Source: UKL13-2 sp031414695 (GTDB taxonomy: Bacteria; Pseudomonadota; Gammaproteobacteria; Burkholderiales; Usitatibacteraceae). Taken from it: a stretch of DNA of 64,000 nucleotides. Shown here piece by piece: positions 53,961 through 61,077 of this stretch. Within the stretch, counting starts at the first letter, position 1. Every line of letters starts with the position of its first letter. The stretch is taken from NCBI GenBank assembly GCA_031414695.1, contig JANNWG010000029.1, forward strand, positions 1 through 64,000, in the 5' to 3' direction. The notes under the pieces are model-generated. The model was not told where the DNA came from, made no database searches, and saw nothing but the letters and a program-made list of their open reading frames with translations. The translations under genes and the position numbers were made by a program.

Positions 53961-54320
53961 ATGAAAAACATCGTTTTCTTTTTTGCTGCGCTGATACTTA
54001 CAAACCAAGCAGTAGCCGTCACCGAGCTACACAAAAAGCACGCCTGTATATCCTGCCATGCAGACGATAAAAAATTGATAGGCCCTAGCTACCAAGATGT
54101 AGCGGCGCGCTTTGCCAACGATTGGAAGGCAAAAGACGGCACGACAGTCAAGCCCGCTAACGCTGCCGCCTTTTTAGCGAACAAAATTCGCAAGGGCGGT
54201 GGTGGTAATTGGGGAATATTGCCGATGCCAAGCAATGTGAGCGCGACTGATGCCGAGGTAAACACAATGGTTGCCGCAATACTGGCAACAAACGTGGCAA
54301 GCGCTAAAGCGACCAAATAA
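53961..54320 (+). CDS. Class I c-type cytochrome
   Basis: A 119-residue secreted monohaem cytochrome: signal peptide (ending TNQAVAV), haem motif CISCH, and distal Met in WGILPMPSN, the pattern of cytochrome c-551/c-552 type. A Pro/Gly loop GGGGNWG precedes the ligand. It probably carries electrons in the periplasm; a donor-acceptor pair cannot be assigned. Confidence 0.9.
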   Translation: MKNIVFFFAALILTNQAVAVTELHKKHACISCHADDKKLIGPSYQDVAARFANDWKAKDGTTVKPANAAAFLANKIRKGGGGNWGILPMPSNVSATDAEVNTMVAAILATNVASAKATK

Positions 54321-54369
54321 AGTTGACAGTTTTGTTGCAAATTACAAACACCTTATCCATATTGCCGAT

Positions 54370-54412
54370 CCAGCCATTTATTGCCCAAAATGCCCGCCAA
54401 TATTAGTGTTTT
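54370..54412. repeat. REP-like palindromic repeat, copy G (reverse orientation)
   Basis: CAGCCATTTATTGCCCAAAA then TGCCCGCCAATATTAGTGTT form the complementary half seen in copy E. Located between the cytochrome and livK genes. Confidence 0.55.
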
Positions 54413-54448
54413 GCTTTGAGGTATAACCCTATGAAGGCGCTATCTAGA

Positions 54449-54478
54449 TTGACAAGCGAAATATGCTATTCACATAAT
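54449..54478 (+). promoter_or_regulatory. Predicted sigma-70 promoter of the liv operon
   Basis: TTGACA (54449-54454) and CATAAT (54473-54478) are separated by 18 bp and lie 42 bp before the livK start, the right distance for a short leader. Sequence-based prediction only. Confidence 0.6.
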
Positions 54479-54520
54479 ACGGATTGATTTTATTAACTCG
54501 ATTATTCAACGGAGACGCCC

Positions 54521-55837
54521 ATGAACCAATCATCTAAATTTGCCACAAAAATTTTATTCGCCGCCTTGGTTGCAGCAGGAATTGCAGGCTGCGGTAAAGA
54601 AGAGCCAAAAGTTGTTGCCCCGCCTGCTGCCCCTGTGGAGCCTACCTTGAATGTAAAAATTGGTCATGCTGGGCCGTTGACGGGCTCTATTGCGCACCTA
54701 GGTAAAGATGATGAAAACGGTGTGGCACTCGCGATTGCACAAACAAATGCTAAAAAAATTAAGATTGATGGCAAGGTGCTTGTGCTCTCAATGATGTCGG
54801 AAGATGACCAAGCTGACGCCAAAGTCGGTACCATCGTCGCGCAAAAAATGGTCGATGCAAAAGTCGCAGCAGTTATCGGGCACTTAAACTCAGGCGTATC
54901 AATCCCGGCCTCTGATGTGTACAACAAAGCGGGCATCCCGATGATTTCAGGCTCCGCGACCAACCCAGATTTAACCGAGCGCGGCTTAAAAAACACCTTC
55001 CGTACAGTGGGCCGTGATGACCAGCAAGGTCCCGCATTGGCAACCTACATGGTGACTGAGCTAAAAGCCAAGCGTGTTGCCATCATGCACGACAAAACAG
55101 CCTACGGTGAAGGACTCGCCAAAGAAGTTGAAAAAACATTGAAAGCCGCAAAAGTCACCGTCGTTGCCAATGAGCAAGTCACCGATAAGGATACTGACTT
55201 CAAATCCGTCTTAACCAAACTCAAAGCAAAAAATCCAGATGTAATTTTCCACGGCGGGATGGATGCCACAGGCGGCCCGATTTTGAAGCAAGCACGTGAA
55301 CTCGGCATCAAAGGCACATTCACATTTGGTGATGGATCATGTACCAACGAAATGTTTAAGCTCGCGGGCGATGCGGCTAACGGCTTAGTTTGCTCACAAG
55401 CTGGCTTGCCAGCGGCGGCGGCAACCAAAGAATTTAACGATGCTTTCAAAGCAAAATTTGGTGATGTAAAGCAATACGCACCGTATTTTTATGATGGCGC
55501 ATTAGCCGTAGTAGAAGCAATGAAAAAAGCGAACTCCGCTGACCCTGCAAAATTTGGTCCTGAGATATTTAACGTAAGCTTCATGGGTGCGACAGGCAAA
55601 GTCGAATTTGATGCTAAAGGCGATCGTAAAGACGCTGAAATTACGATTTTCTTAGGCAAAGAAGGCGCAATTCAGCCTGTCTCAATTATCAAAAATGGCG
55701 TCGCGACCAAATTCGAAATGGCGCCTGCACCAGCACCAGCACCTGTTGTTGCTGCACCCGCCGCTGCACCAGCGGCTACGCCAGCCACTGCACCAGCAAC
55801 ACCAGCCGCGCCAGCAGCTGAAACACCTAAAAAGTAA
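54521..55837 (+). CDS. livK: Branched-chain amino acid ABC transporter substrate-binding lipoprotein
   Basis: A 438-residue binding protein with lipobox IAGC (about residue 23) and the periplasmic-binding fold of LivJ/LivK (KIGHAGPLTGSIAHLGKDDE, GHLNSGVSIPASDVYNKAG, DKTAYGEGLAKEVEKTLKAA). The last 40 residues are an Ala/Pro/Thr-rich tail (PAPAPVVAAPAAAPAATPAT) not usual in the family. First gene of livKHMGF; a terminator between livK and livH likely gives excess binding protein over membrane components. The lipid anchor is atypical for a Gram-negative Liv protein. Confidence 0.93.
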   Translation: MNQSSKFATKILFAALVAAGIAGCGKEEPKVVAPPAAPVEPTLNVKIGHAGPLTGSIAHLGKDDENGVALAIAQTNAKKIKIDGKVLVLSMMSEDDQADAKVGTIVAQKMVDAKVAAVIGHLNSGVSIPASDVYNKAGIPMISGSATNPDLTERGLKNTFRTVGRDDQQGPALATYMVTELKAKRVAIMHDKTAYGEGLAKEVEKTLKAAKVTVVANEQVTDKDTDFKSVLTKLKAKNPDVIFHGGMDATGGPILKQARELGIKGTFTFGDGSCTNEMFKLAGDAANGLVCSQAGLPAAAATKEFNDAFKAKFGDVKQYAPYFYDGALAVVEAMKKANSADPAKFGPEIFNVSFMGATGKVEFDAKGDRKDAEITIFLGKEGAIQPVSIIKNGVATKFEMAPAPAPAPVVAAPAAAPAATPATAPATPAAPAAETPKK

Positions 55838-55852
55838 TTTGCAACAATACCT

Positions 55853-55880
55853 AAACGGCACCGATATCGGTGCCGTTTTT
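55853..55880 (+). terminator. Terminator/attenuator hairpin between livK and livH
   Basis: AACGGCACCG-ATAT-CGGTGCCGTT is a perfect ten-pair stem followed by T residues. Partial read-through would set the ratio of livK to livHMGF. Confidence 0.85.
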
Positions 55881-55918
55881 GTTTGTAAATCGAATACCTT
55901 AAACGCCAAACTCACCGC

Positions 55919-56917
55919 ATGGATATATTTCTCCAACAATTCATCAATGGCCTGACCTTGGGCTGTGTGTATGCCGTGGTCGCGCTCGGCTATACGATGG
56001 TGTACGGCATTGTGCAACTAATTAATTTTGCACACGGCGAAGTCGTGATGATCGGCGCCATGGTGGCGTTCTCTGTCATCGTGGCGCTGGCTGGCTCCGG
56101 TGTGCCGCCACTGGCGATTGTCGTTCTAGGCGTATTAGCCGCAGTGCCCGCCTGCATGGCGGTAGGCTATACGGTCGAGCGCGTGGCGTATCGACCTTTG
56201 CGCAACGCACCACGCTTAGCGCCACTCATCACCGCCATTGGCGTGTCGATAATTTTGCAGCATGTTGCGCTGCTCATTTGGGGTCGCAATTACATTTCAT
56301 TCCCGCAAATCATACCAACCACAACATATCACTTGGGTACTTCGGAAGCCTCCGCGACCATCACCAATATTCAAATTGCCATCATTACGTTATCGATTGC
56401 AATGATGGTGGGCTTAGTCAGCCTAATTTATAAAACAAGAATGGGCATCGCCATGCGTGCCGTCTCGCAGCGGCCAGACGTGGCTGGGCTGATGGGCATT
56501 TCGGCCAATGGCGTCATCTCATTTACGTTTGTCATCGGTGCGGCATTAGGCGCGATTGCTGGCGTGATGATTGGCAGCTACTACGGCATCGCCCACTATC
56601 AAATGGGGTTTTTACTCGGACTCAAAGCCTTCTGCGCGGCAGTATTAGGCGGCATTGGCAATTTAGCGGGCGCAGTGCTTGGCGGCATTTTAATCGGCTT
56701 AATTGAAGCTTTCGGTGCAGGCTACATGGGTGACTTAACCAATGTGTGTACGCTCAATAAATTTTTGCCAGGTTTCTCGGCCATGTGCGAAGCCAATAGC
56801 AATATGTCGGTATTCGGTTCAAGCTACAAGGATGTGTTCGCCTTTATGGTGTTGATCTTGGTCCTGGTATTTAGACCACAAGGGCTGCTGGGCGAGCGGG
56901 TATCGGATCGTGCTTGA
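55919..56917 (+). CDS. livH: Branched-chain amino acid ABC transporter permease LivH
   Basis: A 332-residue inner-membrane permease (FLQQFINGLTLGCVYAVVAL, GYTMVYGIVQLINFAHGEVV, RAVSQRPDVAGLMGISANGV, GLKAFCAAVLGGIGN), all standard for LivH. Its stop codon is immediately followed by the left inverted repeat of an inserted element, so the gene itself is intact but its link to livM is broken. Confidence 0.96.
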   Translation: MDIFLQQFINGLTLGCVYAVVALGYTMVYGIVQLINFAHGEVVMIGAMVAFSVIVALAGSGVPPLAIVVLGVLAAVPACMAVGYTVERVAYRPLRNAPRLAPLITAIGVSIILQHVALLIWGRNYISFPQIIPTTTYHLGTSEASATITNIQIAIITLSIAMMVGLVSLIYKTRMGIAMRAVSQRPDVAGLMGISANGVISFTFVIGAALGAIAGVMIGSYYGIAHYQMGFLLGLKAFCAAVLGGIGNLAGAVLGGILIGLIEAFGAGYMGDLTNVCTLNKFLPGFSAMCEANSNMSVFGSSYKDVFAFMVLILVLVFRPQGLLGERVSDRA

Positions 56918-56918
56918 A

Positions 56919-57382
56919 TTTTTTAGCCACAGATAAACACAGATGAATTTGAATAAAAGCCTTGCGTCAATAAATTTGATAACTGAAAAAATCATTGGCG
57001 CAGCCTTTGAAGTCAGTAATACGATGGGCTGCGGATTTTTAGAAAAAGTTTATGAGAAAGCATTGGCAGTTGAACTGCGTCATGCCGGCTGCAATGTTGC
57101 AACACAACGCATCATTAAAGTGAAATATCGAAATATCATCGTTGGCGACTACATTGCAGATTTACTCGTTGAAGAGCAAGTGCTTGTTGAGGTTAAGCAT
57201 GCCGTAGCAATTGATCTAGCACACACTGCACAATGCTTGAATTATCTACGTGCAACGCAACTACCAATGTGTCTACTATTAAATTTTGGTCGCCCTAAGC
57301 TAGATATTAAAAGAATTGCAGGATGATGAAATGAAAATCTGCTTTTATCTGTTTTCATCTGTGTTTATCTGTGGCTAAAAAA
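56919..57382. mobile_element. Element carrying a GxxExxY gene between ~42-bp inverted repeats
   Basis: The left end (56919-56960) contains TTAGCCACAGATAAACACAG and the right end (57341-57382) contains its complement, CTGTGTTTATCTGTGGCTAA. Both arms continue inward, GAATAAAAGC on the left facing GCTTTTATCTG on the right. The element lies exactly between livH and livM. No transposase is present, so it must be moved in trans or be a relic of such movement. Confidence 0.75.
56943..57326 (+). CDS. GxxExxY protein (PD-(D/E)XK-like)
   Basis: A 127-residue protein of the GxxExxY family: AFEVSNTMGCGFLEKVYEKA contains the eponymous G-F-L-E-K-V-Y, followed by DYIADLLVEEQVLVEVKHA with the D...E-V-K arrangement of PD-(D/E)XK nucleases and a C-terminal QCLNYLRATQLPMCLLLNFG. 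Its ATG is inside the left inverted repeat. Function is unknown; homologues are numerous in environmental genomes and lie outside recognisable pathways. Unrelated to amino acid transport. Confidence 0.92.
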   Translation: MNLNKSLASINLITEKIIGAAFEVSNTMGCGFLEKVYEKALAVELRHAGCNVATQRIIKVKYRNIIVGDYIADLLVEEQVLVEVKHAVAIDLAHTAQCLNYLRATQLPMCLLLNFGRPKLDIKRIAG

Positions 57383-58468
57383 ATGACCTCCTACCTACCG
57401 CAACACTACCGTAAACACCCCGCCGCCATTTGGTTAGGCTTTGCGCTGATCGCTATCGCGTTGGTGGCGCTACCATTCGTGCTCTCAATGGCGGGTTTGG
57501 CGTGGGTGCGGATTACCAACCTTGCTATTTTGTTTGTGCTGTTGTCCCTTGGACTCAACATCGTTGTTGGCTTTGCTGGGTTGCTTGACTTGGGCTATAT
57601 CGCTTTCTATGCAGTCGGTGCTTATGTATATGCGCTGCTGGCCTCGCCGCACTTTGGTATTCACTTACCGTTTTGGGTGATTTTGCCGATAGGTGCAGCA
57701 GTGGCGTGTTTATTTGGTGTAATGCTCGGTGCGCCCACATTGAAATTACGTGGAGACTATTTGGCGATTGTCACGCTGGGCTTTGGTGAAATTATTCGCA
57801 TTTTTTTGAATAATTTATCCGAGCCGATCAACTTAACCAATGGCCCGAAAGGCATTTCGCGGATTGACTCCATTTCACTTTGGGGCATGGATTTTGGCGC
57901 GACGACACGCATTGGTGGCTTTGCGATTGACGGCTTAATTAAGTATTACTATCTGCTGTTATTTATTTTGGTGATTGTCATCATCATCAATATTCGCCTA
58001 CAAAATTCGCGCATAGGTCGGGCTTGGGAAGCGATACGTGAGGATGAATTAGCCGCGCGCGCGATGGGCATTAATACAATCAAATTAAAGTTGTTGGCGT
58101 TTGCGATGGGCGCATCGTTTGGTGGCATAGCGGGCGGCATTTTTTCATCTATTCAAGGTTTTATTAGCCCAGAAAGTTTCACGCTCACCGAGTCAGTGAT
58201 GATTTTAGCGATGGTGGTATTGGGCGGCATGGGCAATATTTGGGGCGTGATTGTCGGCGCATTGTTACTTTCTTTTGTGCCGGAGTTTTTACGTTACGCC
58301 GTCACCCCCGCGCAGCAGTTTTTGTTTGGTCGGCAAATCATTGAAGCCGAAGTCCTACGCATGTTGCTGTTTGGCTTAGCGATGGTGGTAATGATGTTGT
58401 ATCGTCCAGCTGGGTTACTACCTTCTGCTGTACGCAAGCGTGAGTTTGCGCGTGGAGATGCGTCATGA
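57383..58468 (+). CDS. livM: Branched-chain amino acid ABC transporter permease LivM
   Basis: A 361-residue permease (LSLGLNIVVGFAGLLDLGYI, APTLKLRGDYLAIVTLGFGE, AWEAIREDELAARAMGINT, GGMGNIWGVIVGALLLSF). The ATG at 57383 directly follows the element's right inverted repeat; an in-frame GTG at 57371 is inside it. No Shine-Dalgarno is visible before either, so the original one was probably displaced by the insertion. It overlaps livG by four bases. Confidence 0.95.
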   Translation: MTSYLPQHYRKHPAAIWLGFALIAIALVALPFVLSMAGLAWVRITNLAILFVLLSLGLNIVVGFAGLLDLGYIAFYAVGAYVYALLASPHFGIHLPFWVILPIGAAVACLFGVMLGAPTLKLRGDYLAIVTLGFGEIIRIFLNNLSEPINLTNGPKGISRIDSISLWGMDFGATTRIGGFAIDGLIKYYYLLLFILVIVIIINIRLQNSRIGRAWEAIREDELAARAMGINTIKLKLLAFAMGASFGGIAGGIFSSIQGFISPESFTLTESVMILAMVVLGGMGNIWGVIVGALLLSFVPEFLRYAVTPAQQFLFGRQIIEAEVLRMLLFGLAMVVMMLYRPAGLLPSAVRKREFARGDAS

Positions 58469-59250
58469 GTAGCGCACTGCTTTCGGTGAATGCGGCCAGC
58501 AAACGCTTTGGTGGCCTGAGCGCTTTATCAGAGGTGTCGTTCGAGATTTTGCCCAAACAAATTTATGGTTTGATCGGTCCTAATGGCGCGGGCAAGACCA
58601 CCATGTTTAATGTCATCACAGGTTTGTACCAGCATGATGCGGGTGAGATTATTTTTAATAATGAAGCCTTAAAAAACGCCTCGCCCGATCAAATTGCCGC
58701 GAAAGGCATTGCCCGCACATTTCAAAATATTCGGCTGTTTCAAAATTTATCCGCGATTGAAAACGTGATGATTGGGCGGCATGTCAGAACCTGCGCGGGT
58801 ATTTTTAGCGCGATGTTGCGTCTGCCGAGTCAGCGCGCTGAAGAGGCCGCTATTGAAGCCAAAGCACACGAGCTGCTGAAATTTGTCGAGATTGATCACC
58901 GCGCCAATGACTTAGCAAAACATTTATCGTATGGCGATCAGCGTCGTTTAGAAATTGCCCGCGCGTTGGCGACAGAGCCGAAATTATTAGCGCTCGATGA
59001 GCCTGCCGCTGGCATGAACGCCACTGAGAAAGTCGCGTTGCGACAGTTGATTAGCCGCATCCGCGATAGCGGTGTGACTATTTTATTAATTGAGCACGAT
59101 GTGAAATTGGTGATGGGATTATGTGATCGCATCGCGGTACTTGATTACGGCAAAAAAATCGCGGAAGGCTTACCTGCGGAAGTACAGCGCAGCCAAAACG
59201 TGATTGACGCGTATTTAGGTGTCGATGTTGCTATAGAGGTGAGCGCATGA
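58465..59250 (+). CDS. livG: Branched-chain amino acid ABC transporter ATP-binding protein LivG
   Basis: A 261-residue ATPase: Walker A GPNGAGKTT, signature LSYGDQRRLEIARAL, Walker B LLALDEPAAGMN, and the LivG-type ARTFQNIRLF. It energises import with LivF. ATGA overlaps at both ends. Confidence 0.97.
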   Translation: MSSALLSVNAASKRFGGLSALSEVSFEILPKQIYGLIGPNGAGKTTMFNVITGLYQHDAGEIIFNNEALKNASPDQIAAKGIARTFQNIRLFQNLSAIENVMIGRHVRTCAGIFSAMLRLPSQRAEEAAIEAKAHELLKFVEIDHRANDLAKHLSYGDQRRLEIARALATEPKLLALDEPAAGMNATEKVALRQLISRIRDSGVTILLIEHDVKLVMGLCDRIAVLDYGKKIAEGLPAEVQRSQNVIDAYLGVDVAIEVSA

Positions 59251-59963
59251 GCCTGCTCAAATTAACCAACATTAACATCGCCTACGGCGGTATTCAGGCG
59301 GTTAAAGGCATTAGCCTTGAAGTCAATCAAGGTGAATTAGTCACTCTCATCGGCGCAAATGGTGCAGGCAAAACCACCACGCTTAAAGCTATCGTCGGCT
59401 TACTCAAGCCCACTTCAGGCAGCATTGTTTATGATGGCAATAGCATCGCTGGCTTAGCCACACACAGCATCGCCAAACGAGGCATGGCATTAGTTCCCGA
59501 AGGGCGCGGCGTATTTCCAGGCTTAACCATCCTCGAAAATTTGCAAATGGGTGCTTACAATCGCCGCGACAGCAGCGCCATTGCGGCTGATATTGAGCTT
59601 GCCTACACGCGCTTTCCGCGATTAAAAGAGCGTGCCAAACAAACTGCAGGCACGCTATCCGGTGGTGAGCAACAAATGCTCGCCATTTCACGTGCGCTGA
59701 TGTCGCGGCCAAAATTATTACTACTTGACGAGCCATCAATGGGCTTAGCGCCCATCATGGTGCAAAAGATTTTTTCAGTTGTAGCTGAAGTCGCCGCGAG
59801 CGGCGTCACCATTTTGCTAATCGAGCAAAATGCCAAACTTGCATTGCAAGTCAGCCACCGTGCCTACGTAATGGATAGCGGTTTGGTGACGCTCGAAGGC
59901 GAATCTAAAACCTTACTAAATGATAAACGAGTACGAGAAGCGTATTTGGGGGAAGCGGCGTAG
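59247..59963 (+). CDS. livF: Branched-chain amino acid ABC transporter ATP-binding protein LivF
   Basis: A 238-residue ATPase: Walker A GANGAGKTT, VPEGRGVFPGLTILENL (typical of LivF), signature LSGGEQQMLAISRAL, Walker B LLLLDEPSMGLAP. Last gene of the operon, 42 bp before a convergent gene; no strong terminator is seen in the gap. Confidence 0.97.
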   Translation: MSLLKLTNINIAYGGIQAVKGISLEVNQGELVTLIGANGAGKTTTLKAIVGLLKPTSGSIVYDGNSIAGLATHSIAKRGMALVPEGRGVFPGLTILENLQMGAYNRRDSSAIAADIELAYTRFPRLKERAKQTAGTLSGGEQQMLAISRALMSRPKLLLLDEPSMGLAPIMVQKIFSVVAEVAASGVTILLIEQNAKLALQVSHRAYVMDSGLVTLEGESKTLLNDKRVREAYLGEAA

Positions 59964-60005
59964 CCAACATGTGCGCCGCTTCCTCAACCCCAATGGCTGC
60001 GGAGT

Positions 60006-60899
60006 TTAAAGTACTCTCTTCGCGCCAACATTGGTTCCGCGCTCGGTGCATCCTGCTGTAAGTGGGCCACCGGTAGCAGAATAGCGGTATAAAAAACTGG
60101 TGGGGCCGACCTCAATATTGGTAACGTTTAAGACAATGTTAGGCATCGTTGCGGGAAAATCTGTGCAACGACCGCTGATTGTCGCCTTGCCATAGCGGCC
60201 TTCCTGCGTATAGTTATTGCCTTGGAATGTGCAGAGCCCTGACGTAGCCGCTTCTCTAGACTCAGTCCGCATGGTTGAGCCGACCGAGTTGATGTACAAG
60301 GCAAAGCTGTTGAAGTTGGTGGTGAATTTTTCGTTTTTGGAAGTATCAGTACAACCAGATACTTCCGCACTACCCGCACCCGCATAAGATGTCGCCACAT
60401 TCAATGTGAAGTTGGGTTGCGCCCAAGTTTGTCGACTTAACATCTTGTTGACGGTGACGCCATCCACGGTATAGCTTAATGTGGCGCTACCTGCAGCAAG
60501 CCCGGTGAAAGTGATCGTACCTACCGCACGAACATTGGCACCCGTAAGGGGAACAAATGGCGTCACACCAAACGGCGTGCCTGTCGTGGCAAATAGGTCA
60601 CCACGATAGAGGCGATCCCCCGCAGCATTCTGGCTCACGAATGCCACGTTTGAGGCCACGAACCAAGTCGGCGTACTTCCAGTGCCGTAGACAAACAGCG
60701 TGAGAAAAAGGATGTTTTCTTGTTGAATGACATTCATGCCCCAGCCAGACTCGCTGGGGTTGAACCAGAGATCAGAAAAATCTGTGCTGGTTGAGACAGC
60801 GCGTGCCGAATTACAAAAAACGAGGCAGGCGGTGAATAGACCGATGAGTAGTGTGCGGATGCGTTGGTTGTATTGTGTCCGAAACATGAGTGCTCCCAT
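60006..60899 (-). CDS. Secreted protein with one ESGWG module
   Basis: A 297-residue protein with a signal peptide (TLLIGLFTACLVFCNSARA), an ESGWG module (DLWFNPSESGWGMNVIQQEN ... TPTWFVASN, about 35-160) and a C-terminal domain with paired cysteines (SGCTD, GLCTFQGNNYTQEG, GRCTDF, AGCTERG) that should be disulfide-bonded outside the cytoplasm. The module is shared with the cyclophilin fusion at 48997-50388. No function is claimed. Confidence 0.8.
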   Translation of the reverse strand: MGALMFRTQYNQRIRTLLIGLFTACLVFCNSARAVSTSTDFSDLWFNPSESGWGMNVIQQENILFLTLFVYGTGSTPTWFVASNVAFVSQNAAGDRLYRGDLFATTGTPFGVTPFVPLTGANVRAVGTITFTGLAAGSATLSYTVDGVTVNKMLSRQTWAQPNFTLNVATSYAGAGSAEVSGCTDTSKNEKFTTNFNSFALYINSVGSTMRTESREAATSGLCTFQGNNYTQEGRYGKATISGRCTDFPATMPNIVLNVTNIEVGPTSFLYRYSATGGPLTAGCTERGTNVGAKRVL

Positions 60900-60977
60900 T
60901 TTTTTTGAATTTAGAAGAGTGTATTAGAAAAGAATTATTTAGATTGCCAATCGAATTTAGCATTTCGAAGTAGTCTT

Positions 60978-61008
60978 GTCACCTACCCGCACAGGTAGGG
61001 TATGTGAC
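60978..61008. promoter_or_regulatory. Inverted repeat upstream of the S9 peptidase gene
   Basis: GTCACCTACCC (60978-60988) and GGGTATGTGAC (60998-61008) match in complement at 10 of 11 positions around a 9-bp spacer, 69 bp before the start codon. A regulator site or a short transcript end are both possible. The rest of 60900-61077 shows nothing distinct. Confidence 0.4.
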
Positions 61009-61077
61009 CAAACGTGGCTGCGCATTCTCGTTGTAGTATTAATAGCATCATCGTTAACTTTTTTAAACTGGGGTTTT

